NCBI GenBank assembly: GCA_036674765.1
Contig: JARVKI010000928.1
Span: 124,001-188,000 of the forward strand
DNA: 64,000 nt
Direction: 5' to 3'
DNA from: Seiridium cupressi
Taxonomy: Eukaryota; Ascomycota; Sordariomycetes; Amphisphaeriales; Sporocadaceae
Positions 24,267 through 37,314 of this stretch are shown here, one piece after another. The first letter of the stretch is position 1. Every line of letters starts with the position of its first letter. Under the pieces are notes generated by a model. It saw nothing but the letters and a program-made list of their open reading frames with translations. It ran no database searches and was not told the DNA's origin. The position numbers and the translations under genes are program-made.

Positions 24267-27200
24267 ATGGCTTGTGCTGTGTTGGTGATGCAAGACCGAA
24301 TCTACGGTGGGTCCTGTCTCGCGAGCAAAGCCACGAAGCTCGCGCTTGAAATTGCCGCTGCCGCCAGAAATGGGCAGGCAATGTGATTGGAGAGGTGAGC
24401 TGACCGCCGGTGATTTATCTCATGCCAGAGAGGGAGGCGTAAGATCCGGTATGCTAGTGTGCTGAGGCCGGCTCCTTGGGATGAGGTCGTCTCTTGTAAG
24501 TGCGCTCCAGGAATTGTCTGGCGCGCAAGGTGGCGGCGGGTAGTAATTATACGCAAGTCGCGAGGCTCCAAAAGCGACTTGCTGTTAAACTAACAAGACA
24601 GGTCAAACTTCGCCTATCTGGTGTCGTTGCTTTCTTCTTCAGGCGCGGTCGACTTATACACGGTCCCTCCGAGATGATGAGCTTGGAGGTGGGAACAAGG
24701 TGCTGGGGCCAAGGCTGCCACGGGGAGCGAGGGTATAGTTTCTGCTTCTGGTCTGTCCTAGACGAACAGGAGAAGCGATCGTGAGGTCTGTATATATGAT
24801 GCTGCAAAGCAACAAGAGTCGTGATGCCTGAGGTCTATGGAGGGGGCCAGAAACATCTCGGATGGGTTTCGGGGGGCTCCCAGGATTCATATAGGCCATT
24901 CGTGCGAGACTGGATCTGATCTGTAAGGCTCAAGAGAAAGTGGCAGTGACCCATACCTGACCAGGGGTCCAGCCAAAAGTCCGCGAGGTACCCAAGTACC
25001 TGGGACGCTCCGCCATGTGGGCTGCCAGCTCCGTGTACGGGGTACTTGGATACCTTTTTTTTCTGCGGGCCTAGCCTCAAGAAGATAGCCCAAGCCATGG
25101 TGTGCCAGGTGCGCGCTGGCTCTGACTTTGTCCCCAAAATCGATGGCGTCGGGTACGGTGTGGAAGGTACCTTGACTATCCCAGCAGCGCAACCTGCAGG
25201 GCCCAGGACCCAATTTGGAGGGGGGAGGGACAAGACGGCTGTCCTGCCTGGCCCCCCGTTAACCCCTGATCCCTCGCCAGCACATTGGGGACATTGGGAA
25301 ACGAGGATCCAGCCCAGCACGGAATTTGGCCACTAACGGAGCACTTGCGCTGCCCGTATTCCCTTCCAGGTACAGTACGGCGAGCCATGTAGGAGCCGTC
25401 TCCTGCTACAGGGGTCACGTCCTCATGGCCTCCCAGTCGTGTTGCCCATGTCTCTCTGGGACTTCCAGCAGACGTGCGCTCTGACAAGGGGATGGCACGG
25501 CGCTGCAGATGCAGCGGAAAGTCACCGAGACCCCTGGGAGGGTTTGTACTCTACTTTGTCCCCTGTTTGCATTGAAAAGCCTCTATTCAGACAGACAACC
25601 CAGTTGTATTTAGATGCCCACGATTGAGGACAATTGAAGTTCTAGTCTCTGCGACAGGTCTCATGTGGCAGGGCCAGTCTGCATGGCTTGACCCGGCGGG
25701 AAATTTGGGGTCAGGAAACTCTCTTTCGACCTCGCTGTTTTCTGGCGAGGTTACGGTACTCAACAAGTAAGTAGCCTTACCCTATTTTTGCTTTTAGAGA
25801 ACCTCAGAATCCCGAGGCTGCACTAGAACAAACCCAGAGAGAGGGCACAAGCTAAGAGTTGTCTGGAGACGGGATCATGAGACTCAATATTCTCCAGGAT
25901 CCAATAATTTGAGGATTGAGGATTATTTCTTTGCCCATCAAATGCATCGATGCCGGAACACGCCTACTGGGGATTGCCATTGAACCTTCAGCGGAGCCTG
26001 CAGGCCTAGAGTTTGAGGTCCTTGAGGAACATTTACTAACTTAGTACATCGACCAGGCCTCACTGGAGAGAAAACGCCCGTACTGCTGACGGTAGGGTCT
26101 TTGAGGCGCCGGTAGCCAAGAGAGGGGGCGCATTCTCGAGACCAGTGCGTAGGGCCACTCAGAACAACGGCCTTCTGGGGCCTGACTTGTCTCAAAGTGG
26201 TAGCCAGCGCTCATTTTCTTCCCCTATGGCTTCCACGAATCCACGCTATACCCCGAATCTAGAGCAGCACGTCGGGGGAATCTCAATCGAGTAAAACGGA
26301 ACGAAAAAAACGCCCTGAGGCGGGTCTCGAACCATCGCAGCGACCGCGGAAGCCAGAAGAACAAGGCAGTGAGTGAGAAGCTGGAACAGTCGAAAACTCA
26401 CGATTGCCCTTGCCGTCCTCATGCAATGATCCCGCCCACGTCGAAAAGTATTGTGGAGGCTTTGAACATCGTGTGGTGTGCTTCTTGTTCGTTTGTGAGG
26501 TCTCTGAACCTTGCTCAGCGACCGCTTGCCCAGATTGAGTTGCACAAGGTGCAACCAGTCAAGAGAGAGCCGATGAGACGGTGCATCGATTTAGCAGTGT
26601 ACGTACAGTAGCAGAGTATATTTCTGTTTAGTTGGCGTCATCTGCAGTAGTTTTGCATAACGCTCGATGGTTGATTGCGAGCCGGTGTTGTGCACAGCCC
26701 TGTCAACCTGCCAGTCGGCCGGGGGGCGACCAATCAGGCGTTGCAAAAGCTGCCCAGCGTCCAAACATTTAGTGGGCTCCAGGTCGAGCAGACGCCCATA
26801 GATCCGTTTCGTTTTGTGCACCGCCCTGCCTTTTCCTCTTTCGGTGCTTACACACATGTCTCTCTCGTGGTGGTGTCTGGCTTCTTGCAGAGAATTATAC
26901 TGCGCTCGACAGGATCAGCGAGTTCCTCACACAGGTTATTGGCCAGTGCTGACTCTGCTTCATCTCCGCACTCCAATGCATAGCACGTATCAACCGTAAT
27001 GGCAGGTGGCATGACGGGGTCAGCGTCTGGTCCTGCGTTGCAGGCGGCATTACCCAAAAGAGAGACTTTCCAGCTCGCCTGGTGCCTCGCACATATCCGG
27101 CAGTACGGCGGAATCATAGACTCGATGTGCAGGTAATGAAGCGGTCAGTAGTCAGAAACATGGCAAGAGATGAAGAAGCGTTGGCACGCAATGGCGGCAA

Positions 27201-28294
27201 CCCATCCTGAGTGTCTAATGAGCAACGAGCTGGCCGGCTACTCAGGGAGAGGGCAAGCGTATTTCGTCCACTCGTTTCTCCCCATTGAGTTCCACGCCGC
27301 GGATTTTGGCTGTCCAACGTTCGGCATGGCCAAACTCTCGTGATTTCGTGTAGCACTCAACTACCTAACCGCTACTTGCACGTCCTCTGCTCACCGTGCC
27401 ATGTGGGGTCTGAGACCTTGGAGCAGATACAGTACGGGGCAGCTTAGCCAGTCGCACTGGCCACAGCAGAAGGTTGGAGGTCGGAGCCGAAAGGACGGCA
27501 CAAGTTTCGAGCGGAGGGAGCTGGCCGATGACATAATACAGCAGCTCCTATGTACTGCATCAAGGGCCTTGGAGAACCGAGATGATGCCTGCCTGGATCT
27601 CGAAGGTCATCTTGAAGATCTTCATTCTGGGTCCTCACCACCCCGGCAATATCGGCAAGCCAGACATCGACGTGTTGGTTTCTCTCAGTCGAGGAGATGG
27701 GAATGTGAGACGCCAAGATGTCCTCTGCCTGCCTTACGACGACAAAAACGGTTCCTGGCGGCCACATCCGCACCAAGTGGATGCTGATTAGCTGCAATAC
27801 CAAAGTCTAACCTAAAGACAAGCTGCCCCGTGTGTCTTGCCGGTCGGTCAGGACCCCTCCCTCTGTTTTGACGTGAGGCTTGATTCTCGTGATAGCCTCG
27901 AGACATGGATCGCAGCATCATTCCGCGGCTTCATGGATGTGTTCCGCAGTGTGAACCTTGGCTGTTTGGCGGGGGAGAGCAGGACGTGGGGTTCGTACGA
28001 TGGAGAGCAGCTGTGATCATTCGTTGTTTAGGCCGTCCTGGGCCTAGCGGTGGCCCTCTGCTTTGCTAGTTCGCCGACTCGGGGACCATACTTCAGCGGC
28101 TTTGATTGGCCCGTTTACGCGTGCTGCTCAGTAGCTTAAATCCAAAGATAGAACAACACTCGGAGGCGGTGCAACCTCGACAGTTTTTTTTGTTTTGTTT
28201 TTGTTTTTGCTGTGCGTGCAGACTCCCTTGCACCACGAAACTGTCTCGCCTCCTACCTGTGCAATGTCAAGATACCAGTAAATCCCCGTGCCAG

Positions 28295-28366
28295 ATGGTC
28301 TCCGGTAACGTACAACTCACATTCCTGGGTTGTGGTTACATACGTAACCATTTCCCCAGAGACCAT
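28295..28366. repeat. Imperfect 72-bp palindrome (hairpin)
   Basis: Three nested inverted segments share one centre: ATGGTCTC (28295-28302) with GAGACCAT (28359-28366), GGTAACGTA (28304-28312) with TACGTAACC (28341-28349, one mismatch), and ACAAC (28312-28316) with GTTGT (28329-28333). It could be a MITE remnant, a structured RNA or chance. No coding frame explains it. Confidence 0.6.
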
Positions 28367-30659
28367 GGATTCAATGACGGAGGGCAGAGCCACAACTTGG
28401 CCGGCGCGTTGACTTGAACGTCATATGACATGGGTATTGGTCCTCATTTCAGTGACCGATCACGATTTCCTCGGTGGGGATTTAGGAAACACAGCAAGGC
28501 TGCCGGAAGATCACTCAAGCCCCGGTGGTTGTGCCGTATAAACCAGTCAAGCCGCCGTAGCTTTGTGTGCATCGCGCTAGTCATCAACGGCTATGCACCT
28601 CTGTGCAATAACAGAACATCAATCGGCCACTGAACAACGTGACATGCAGCAATCACAGCCATGCGTGCCAGAAATACACATTGTCAGAATTATATGTGCC
28701 AATCTCCATAATCGATTTGTAATGTCAGGGGTGTGGGCTCACGATCCATGACTGTAGGATGTTTGAGGCAGATGGGATGCAACCTCACTGCATATGCCCA
28801 TATGGTTTATGTCGTACAGCATAGAGGATCAGAAATCCTGCGCTTGGGGAGGTCTTTATGCGCGTTGCCCAATAAACTCGGTGGTTCGCAACTAGCATCA
28901 TATTCACGCCCAACCAGGATGATTTTCAACTTCAGAAGGCAGCATGCAAATATGCAGCACCCTCAGCCCTACACCACCGGATAGGGCTGCTCCAGGGCTG
29001 CCACTTGGGCAAACCTACTTGACACCATCGAAGGATTCTTCGCTTCCTCCTAAGCATGGCACCTGCACAGGGTTGAGGCGCTCCACGTGTCGGTCGAGGA
29101 TGACCATCTGCCGCTGCCCTCCCTTGTTTGGAAGGAAGGCCATGTGGCTTCACACCCACCGCGATCCGCAACAGGTTTGTCTGTCTGTCTGGCCGCCCGC
29201 CCGTAGAGAAATGACACGATCCCATTAGCGGTCGTTGCGCCTTTGGATCCTTCCTTATGCTCGCCGGATTCGCGCCAGACCATTGGTCCCTGGGGACGAT
29301 GTTTTCCTGTGCGAAATAGGGGGACTATATTTCGCGAGAAAGCGCGCGGCGAACCTGGACGCCTTTAGTTTCCAACAGGCCAGAGCCGCACTAGACTGAA
29401 CTCCTGTGCAAACTGTCAAACGAGCCTGCCTTTGAGGCTTGCGCTGAGGCCCCTTGTTATCCCATCGACTCGCTAGTAAGCTGCCGATTGCGACGTGAGT
29501 AGCGCGTGTCGAGCCCCTGTCACAAGTCTGACAAGTACTACCTATGTAATAAGATGTTGGAGTTGCAGGCATGCGCAGGTCCCCAGATTCGACGTGGACC
29601 GGGCTTCAATTCTACTGTACCGGCCGTAACATGCCTGCGATGCAAGAGCAATATTGAATTCGCATAGGGGTAGTAATTTCTACCATGACATCTTGCTGCA
29701 TCAATACCACCGCCATTGATTGCTTGTCAAGCCGGGGGTCGTTCTCGTATTCAGTCATTCCGACCCGGAGACCATGAAAGAGCATAATTTTAGCCTCATG
29801 GAATAAAGTGCTGACTGACCATTGCATGCATTGCGCCTCTTCTTATTGTTCTGCGTGCTTTTGAAGGCGCCACGCTAGAAACCACTTGTGCAAGGACGCT
29901 GCGTCTGGATCATCCCGACGTTGAACACGTCAAGCTCCGGTAATCTGGTGTACGTAGTCGGCACTTGGCATCATCGTTCGCGACTTTGTCCGATAATGCG
30001 ATGAGTCCGAATCAACGTCAAAAGCTACGAGGCCGTAAACGTGACGGCGGTGCAGCTTATGCGAGTGCCTTTCCATGGCGGGTTAGATCTGTGGAGGGCG
30101 GTTTATAGTCTTACCGCCCTAGGTGGTCCACTATTCCGTATAAAGATGCCAAGACGGTTGACCCGAAGCCTAGAGGCCGGGCACAGACCCCAGATGGCGC
30201 CCGCCGGTGTGTCCCCCCTTCCAGAACTACCATGTTTTCGGTTGGCGACGCCAGATCTGCACGTGGCAGCTCTCTGCTAGCATCACATTGCCAAATCAGA
30301 GTTCGTAAGCTCAGCCACGGGAGGCCCTGAAATTTGCTGCTTATGTAGTTGTAAGGGGAATGCTTCACTAAGGTCTGCTAGAGCAGACACCAGCGCTAAG
30401 TGAGGTGCCAGTTGAGAAAACGGCAATCCGACGACTCGGTTCAGAGACTTGTGGACAAGCCAACTCCCAACGGTTAAAAGGTCCGGTAGATCGGCCCTCG
30501 GCTCTCGTGAGATCGCGATGATTGTTTCTTGCTTGTGCGTCTTTTGTCTGCTCCCGCCCAAAGCGGGATGTACTGCGTGTTGGGCGCTAGGGAGCAGTTC
30601 CGCCCCGCCGCGGGCCTCTGAGCTCCCCTACCATCAGCTGGCGGGGGCCGGCGCCAATG

Positions 30660-30672
30660 GAGAGAGAGAGAG
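30660..30672. repeat. (GA)6 microsatellite
   Basis: Short perfect dinucleotide tract in a non-coding stretch. Confidence 0.85.
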
Positions 30673-32794
30673 ATGATCATCGTCATTGGCCATCACAGAT
30701 TCGCAGGCTCAGCGACGGGAGACGGGAGCATTGCTGAATTCCTGGCAAGGCCACGCCAGGGGTAAGGCAGATCCAAGCAAGACTTGAGGCGCCCCGGCTT
30801 TCGAGCTAGACAAAACAAGTAGAATTAGACGAATGCCCCACAGCTCGTCCGAGAGGAGAGTAGCGTCTTCATACACCCTAGTGCAGATGTCTTCATCTCC
30901 ATACCGCAGCCTGCAGCAATCTATCTGCAAGATGTTCCACCATCCCAGGTCGGGAGCTCCAATGTCCATCATGAGCATCACCGGAAAGCCATCCCCTTGG
31001 CGCACTTCGAAATGTAGATTCTACTACTCCATCGTGAGGTCCCCATCGAGCAATGGCTGAGACTAGTGTCAACGGCCAAGGCATACTTCTGGGTCTTTCC
31101 TGCAACATGCCTGGAAACAGTGGTGGTCACAGCATCGTAGGCAGCGCAGATCCTACCGATAGGCAGATTGAGGCCTCAGAGGACCAATGTACATATTCTG
31201 GATGAACTCCGCCGGTTCCCAAATTGGAAAAGAGCAGTCCCGTTGCCGATACGCGAGTGCCGAAAGAAAGCAAGCATACGGAAAGCATCAAGCTAGCGCG
31301 TTGGGTAAACTGCGTGCAGCAAAAGCATCTTGTACGTAAACTCCAAGACATGTCACTGCAGGGGCCGTCGTGGATGCTGTGGACACGGCCATCTTTCGAC
31401 GCAATTATTGAATTTTCTTTTCTTCTCCAACTAACTGCCAGGTTTCCAACCAAATCTGACCTTTGGTTGATATCATACGGTGCAGAATATCCGCTGGGCG
31501 AAGATCAGCGTGTCGTATGCTCACTACGATCCCGCTAACAGGACTCCGTCCGCCCATGATAGGCAAGGGGCCCCTGAGCAAGGCTCGCGCGCGGGATAAG
31601 ACTTGTACTATGCAATGTCTTTTTGTACATATGTCCCGATATCCACAATCTCATCTCGATAGCGGTTCGTTTGCCAGCCCGCCCACACATGTACCGGGGG
31701 CTGCCCAAGAAAATGACATCGGGCTAGCCATAGTGCAGCCGTGATATCAACTGGGGCATATGGATCTGGGTGATACTGTGCAATAGACCTGTAACGGAGA
31801 ACCACAATATTCCGAAGATATGCGACTAGGATGGAAATCCTTCAATGTTGCTCTAACCCCAGTCAGCCATGTTTTAAAAGCTTGGCAGCTATCCCCAGTC
31901 ATATCCCTGAACCTTATTAAAGTTGATAGCATTAAGATCTTCTGTTAAGATCTGTATTGGCGGGAACCGGAGTCCTAGATTGCATATTCAGCTTTGATTG
32001 GACGCCCCGGCCTCCACAACCATCCCCTTGGGATAAGCAGCGTCAGGAGGACGGGAAACGTTCGTGATTCGTATGTATGTGGCCTCCAATACCACCCTAT
32101 CTAAATTTGGAACGAGTATGCAAGGATCCCGACCTGCCTTAATACTGCTCAGGTCAGCATTTTCCCGCACACGAGCACTGAATCTATATTCAGAAAAATG
32201 ACTGCAGTCTCTCATCAACAGGTGTGATAGGCAAATGCACACGTGTGGAAAATATAATCCCGATTTCTGAGCGAAGGAAGCAACGGGGGGCTTCGGCAAA
32301 AGGCCATCTCAACTACCGCAAGCCACAGCGCCCCGTGCGTCCTTCGTCCTGCCCTTAGCTCGGGACTTCAAAGGGGCGCCGCTGTACACGAGTCTTCCCC
32401 TTCCACGACCCGAATACCGAGTCTCCACACAGCAATCACGGAGACAACCAAGGTGCAATCCCAACGTCAGCCTGCCTGCCAGCCTACAGCACCCCATGAC
32501 CAGCAGCCAGATTATGATGCGAGATTGAATGATTGATGCCCTTGTCGTGGCGCCGGGGTCCCAGAGTGTCACTGTGGGGACGATTGCCAATCGACAGTAA
32601 CAAGCTCCCGGAAGACTCAAGTCCCGAGGGCTCGGTAAACCACGACCAGCCTATCACGGACCCCTGACGGCCACAAGACCGATGAGCCAATTCCGCAAAT
32701 CTGCGGAATTTGCAGGGAATTTGCCTTTTCGCTTGTGCATACCACTGGTCTAGCCCCTCGCTACGTGTAGGGCCAGGATGCACCCTGTCAGATT

Positions 32795-33880
32795 TTAGGG
32801 TACCCTCACGTTGGGTCCAACGCCCGGGACCGAAAACAAAACAACTGGGGTCGTACAGGTCCCATGACCAGATTTCTGGGTTGAACAAAAAGTAAAGAAT
32901 CGTCGTTTTGCTAGATCGGATGATCTGTTCGCTTACGGTGGCGTCGCAAAGCCGGCCGAGTTGTTCTGGATCGATGATGCTGGGATTTTCTGTAGGTACA
33001 CACGACATAATTTCTAACAGATCTGATATAGATCGCGAGGCAAGGATATTGGGCGATCTCTGGCTACGTACTTCCACAGAGACCGACAACTCAACCAAAT
33101 TGCCATGGAACAATGCGTAGGAGAGTCATACATTGTGACAGGGCCTGTCTGTGTTTCATCGCAAGCGCTCCAGGCGCCCATCACCGCTGTCATGGTGAGG
33201 CTCTGTTTCGTCGTCGAATTGGAGCTTTCATCGCTTATCTTGCAGTGAGCAGTTAGGCAGTTCAGGTGGCCTCCGAACTGCTGGCACACCAAGCGCGCAC
33301 CATACCAGGTGCTACAAGGCGCGCCGAAGACTAAATTTACTCACACACACAAGCCCGTCATGTCAGAATCTAGACCACTCCGTTGGGTTTGCGCAAGTGC
33401 CGCCAACCACACCGCCGGTAGTGATCCTAGCGCACCCGTGCAGGAACGCCATCGATGTATGCTTACGATCGTTAGGTCCGTGAAATAGCATTAACGAAAG
33501 CTTCTTTGAGTGCTGGGTGCACTACTGTAGCACTTACTTCCCTCGTGCATTACCCATTCCGCTGGGCTCTCCATGCTTTCCCGTGGTCCTGTAGACAGAA
33601 ATAACGCATCATGGCATGTGGAGAATCCAGTGTTATACCGAGAGCGAGCGCGCCAAAGGCGCAAAAACGCCCATCTGCAAGTTGAGCTTGTTTAGCATCG
33701 CCGTCCTATGCCTCTAGATGATCTGCCGAGCTTTCCCAACTTCCCATGCGTGTGGCGCCGTAAACTCTATCTATTTATGGAGTACTTACCCCACGATCCA
33801 ACTTGTCTTCTAGGAGGCCTAGAGCTCGAGCTCGGATACATGCTGTTTCTAGCGTCGTATATGAGTCTTCTGGATGACAT
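32795..33880 (-). CDS. Tentative spliced gene, Cys-containing, unknown function
   Basis: Reconstructed from splice signals; no single long frame exists. Exon 1, 33880-33790, encodes MSSRRLIYDARNSMYP... and ends at a perfect gtaagt donor. The intron has a gctaaac branch site and ends ttgcag. Exon 2, 33674-33554, reads DGRFCAFGALALGITLDSPH... and ends at gtaatg. Its intron carries ctaac just before an aag acceptor. Exon 3 starts at 33461 (HRWRSCTGALGSLPAVWLAA...). Phases match across both junctions. Downstream, QQFGGHLNCLTAHCK (33.25 kb), and DPEQLGRLCDAT ending at a gtaagc donor (32.95 kb), look like later exons with a stop at 32795. Their exact joins are unresolved. I recognise no family and see no signal peptide. 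It may be a lineage-specific gene or a decayed one. Confidence 0.3.
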
Positions 33881-36003
33881 GTAGTCGTCCCCGACTCGCC
33901 CGAAGGATTGTCACTATCGAGCACACGATAACCAGTTCAGTGATTCGCCAAGGACGGCATATCCCCTCTTGGCCACGAACAGGGCTAGAAGGCACAGCAT
34001 GAAGTAACTCGAAGTACCAGTCTAGCTCGACCACCTCATAGTCCGTTTCTCCACTCCAGAGCTTGTACAGTACATCGGACGGCATCTATCAAGAAGTAAA
34101 TTTAATCATAATAGCGACAATTATTTATTCTCGTATAGGCAAGGGGGAAATAACAATGAGCTGAAATCAGGAATTGCTGTTTCAATCAAAAGCCACCAGC
34201 AGCATCCTGGCGTCGCAAGGCGGGCTGGCTAGGGTGACGGGAGTGCCGCACTTAGGCTCGTCCCAACAGAATGGTTCGGAAAGCCACGACAGATCAGAGC
34301 ACGGGGCAGATCATCAATTGGGTGTCTATTGGGTGTTCTGGGATTGTGATTGCTCATCAAGAGAGTTGCTTCTGGCCGTGTCTCACAGGGTACCGGCGTC
34401 ACCGGATTGTGCCTGATCTCGCATGCAGATACCAATCTGCCAAACTAAAAGCAGCATAAGTTGCGACTCTTCGACTGAGCTGGACACAAGGGTGAAAGGC
34501 CCGCGGAACTACGTAGCTAGGCGCGCGGGCAGGCAGGCAATTGAAACTCAGCAAATGGGGGCTGGGTATAGGATCCCGTCTCTGGGGTTTACGGAGAGGC
34601 CAAGTGCGCAGCAGAGCATCCCGCTGCGCTGGAGATCAAACACACAAAGTTGGCCCTCGCCGAGCGACGAAAACGCCACCGACTGGCAGATGGACACATT
34701 ATTGTCCCGATGGATTGGGTTGGCCTACGCGCCGCCCCGCGACAGGTCGTTCCCGATGGCACTCTACGCGCTTAACCTCTCCCACTTTAGTGTAGCCCGG
34801 AACTTTACAGGCTGTGTGGGGAGCGGGAGGGATAGTTGTTGGACTTCCCGGATATCGTACACCCTGGGAGATTGACTACAGAGACATTGGAAAGTTTTCT
34901 ATGCTCTGTGGAAGGACCCGCCTGGTGGTCACGAAGAGACGAAATGCTCCAAGGGTTCTTGCGCTACTGTCTGCCCTCGAGGCGACACAGTAAACACGTT
35001 TATTGTGCGACCTGCTTTGCAGGGAAAGGCTGCAAATCACGGGGTCTCCTCAGTCTCGAGGACACTGTGGAATGTAGCACTGCGTTGATCGGCACATTCA
35101 TGGCCCTCGTGGACCCGGAGTCAGTGGCTTCCGAGATTGTCGAGTTGCATTTTACAATACCATCAGAGTCACCAGAATGCCAACTTTTGCTCCAGTTCTG
35201 CTTGTAACCGAGGACCGCTAGGGAGTTTGCCATCCTGAATTGCGGTCTCTCGTCTATTGCACCGGTCGGCCTGATGTTTCTGAAACCAGTACCAGCATGG
35301 GCGGCAAGCTTCCGGGGGCATGAAATGTCATCACACCCATTGCCGTGCCAATCCGACATTGAAGGTTATGATTGCATAAGGTGTGGTAGGGTTGCCTCGT
35401 GGCATGGCGTTCTCAGAGCAGGGGGATTAACGGCCGTAAGGGGACCCACCCCCCGTAAATGCACCAACGACCTGTCGACCTCAGATCTAAGCCGAGCCCC
35501 TGCAAAACTGGCTGCACTGCTGCACTGCGACCGCTATGGGAAATTGCGCTCGCCATGGGCCAAAGTTTGGTCCTAGGTAGGGCTACTGTGTACTGACTCG
35601 TAGCCAAAAGATCCCAATACTGCAACATGACGCTTTTAAGCCGCATCCCAAATCAATATGTAATCCAAGGGCGCATGGACTGTAGAGCATTCTCATGGGG
35701 AATCTGCACGAACCTTGCATCCGAGGTTCGCGGGCTTCAGGACGTCGGCGAGCAAGCCAGATTTTCATTCGCACCTGCATACCTGCCACTGCCCCATACC
35801 CACTGCCCCCATGCCTCCTTACTGTTGCCCGTAAGAGTCTCGAACAGCCGACTTGGTGCTGTCGTTTGCCTATCTGAGCGCCGGCCTACCTGGAGTTTAT
35901 ACACATCAACTGCATGGCAACGGATCTAGGCGCCGTCGAACTAGCTGCGGACAAGCGCGACTCTGACATCCGACCCTCGTGGCTCCAGTGATTTGTAAAG
36001 TCG
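33881..36003. other. Intergenic, 2.1 kb
   Basis: Frames at 34423-34875 and 34836-35207 (+) and 35000-35359 (-) overlap in coordinates or run on opposite strands. They show no domain, so I do not call them. Confidence 0.45.
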
Positions 36004-36941
36004 CTACACGTTGGCGACCTCGCTCCTCCATCCCCACCCCCCGACAGCGTCTTCAGCCAGCCTCTTCATGCCGAAAGCGTCGCAGATCAACACGGTAACT
36101 TCCCTAACGGCACGCACCTCCTCAACGGTTGCGCCTAAGTTCAATGCACCTCGGAGATGACCCTTGAGCTGTGGGTTCACCTACCGCAGAATATTATCTG
36201 TCAGTTTTTACCTGAATCCAATACTTATTGCATACTCAGCCCTTTGAGCTGAAATAGAACTTACGTCCTGCGGAATGAGTCCCGCGATCAACACGAAAGA
36301 TGTCTCGGTAGGCGAGAGGATGCTGGTGTTGCTCAGGATGTGGCCGTACACAAGCCGGGCGGCCAGGCCAAGGTCTTCGGTGCCAGATCTGTCCATCTGC
36401 CCCATGATTCGCTTCGCTATCTTGCCATAAATCTTGTCAAAGAAGGATCGCCCTCTCTCCAGGATCTCGGAGGACTGCACTTCGTACACGTCCTTTGGTC
36501 TGCCCGTCGGTGAGGGAGAGCCTGGTTCATCCAGCAGTTCCTCCGGGGTGACTTGTTTGAGAGACAGCAGTGAGTTGATAGTCTGGTCACGGTGAGCTCG
36601 CTTCAGGTCTACGGTACGCATCCAAACTGCTTTCGCATGGCTTATGGCTTGTCGCAGGCAATTACCTTGGGCACTCCGCCGACTGCAGATGTCTTGATCA
36701 ATGCCTCTCTGATTCTCCGGGGGATGGTGAGTCGGTCTTCCTGGCTTGGCCTGAGCTCTGCACCGTGACTGCCCCTTTCCATGGCGAATGAGTAAACTCT
36801 GGCTATCTCGTCTGGTCTGTTCAGAATTGTCAACGCGGATGCTGCAATGATGTACCAGCTGTGGCGTGGTAGAGTGGGATAATTCCGAAGCGTAGCTAAG
36901 AATGCTGGTGTCATTGCAGAAACGAGCAAGGACGGCGCCAT
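36004..36941 (-). CDS. Carboxymuconolactone decarboxylase (AhpD-like fold) family protein
   Basis: Exons 36941-36666, 36582-36265 and 36180-36004 give 256 aa. Introns are gtaatt...gaccag and gtaagt...ggtag, both phase 0. The AhpD-like signature is the helical run IREALIKTSAVGGVPKTINS, the later stretch SFVLIAGLIPQDVNPQLKGH, then RGALNLGATVEEVRAVREV. The CxxC redox pair of true AhpD is absent: the equivalent stretch reads EVTVLICDAFG, with one Cys. A peroxidase-partner role is therefore unlikely, and the substrate is unknown. Full length is close to fungal homologs as I recall them. It shares a 373-bp divergent promoter with HRD1; no functional link is implied. Confidence 0.85.
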
Positions 36942-37314
36942 CTCGACGCCGGATTAGCCAGGAACGAGTCTAGTCTTTTTGAGCCAAATAACATTGCTGA
37001 GTATACATGAAGCCACGAATAGAAAGTGATTGACACGGCTTTGGAGATCGGAACTCCATTGTGAATTTCGGCGGCCCGCTTCGCCGTAGATGAGACCGAA
37101 AAAGAGGTCACGTGGCCTGTTCATGTCCGTTGGACTTCGGTGCGTCATCCGCGGCGCGCTCCAAAACGTGGCTTCAACCAAGGTCACACATGCACCAGTA
37201 GCAACCACCAGATTGCTTATTACAAACACGCCCTTGCATCAAAATGATTGACACTTGACTTCCACTCGAGCCATTAACTTTCTCAGCACCTTACGGCTTG
37301 GCCATATCGCAAAG
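36942..37314. promoter_or_regulatory. Divergent promoter, CMD-family gene / HRD1
   Basis: 373 bp between the two start codons, so both core promoters must lie within it. No specific element is claimed. Confidence 0.55.

Larger units (their letters stand above)
24267..32794. other. Gene-poor region, 8.5 kb
   Basis: Starts with the promoter/5' UTR of the C2H2 factor. No frame here has a recognisable domain. Frames of 60-130 codons overlap on both strands, notably at 26.6-27.1 kb (a Cys-containing frame, - strand, 27117-26848) and 27.4-27.8 kb (both strands). None can be linked by clear splice sites to a start. Base composition is not visibly AT-shifted, so this does not look like RIP-degraded repeats. 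A short inverted repeat, CCAAGTACC/GGTACTTGG, spans about 24988-25050. Confidence 0.45.

Noticed and set aside
26300..26370. tRNA-like B-box (GGTTCGAGACCC) followed by a T7 run on the minus strand
   Set aside because: The T-stem does not pair, and no complementary acceptor strand lies about 65-70 nt upstream. Probably chance.
26848..27117. Cys-containing 89-codon frame on the minus strand, as a possible small secreted protein
   Set aside because: No signal peptide, and no upstream exon could be joined in phase at a good splice site.
27401..27803. Frames of 119-128 codons on both strands
   Set aside because: The two strands are equally open with no recognisable domain; cannot be resolved from sequence alone.
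34423..35359. Several 85-150 codon frames between 34.4 and 35.4 kb
   Set aside because: They overlap on opposite strands or frames, without domains or convincing splice sites.
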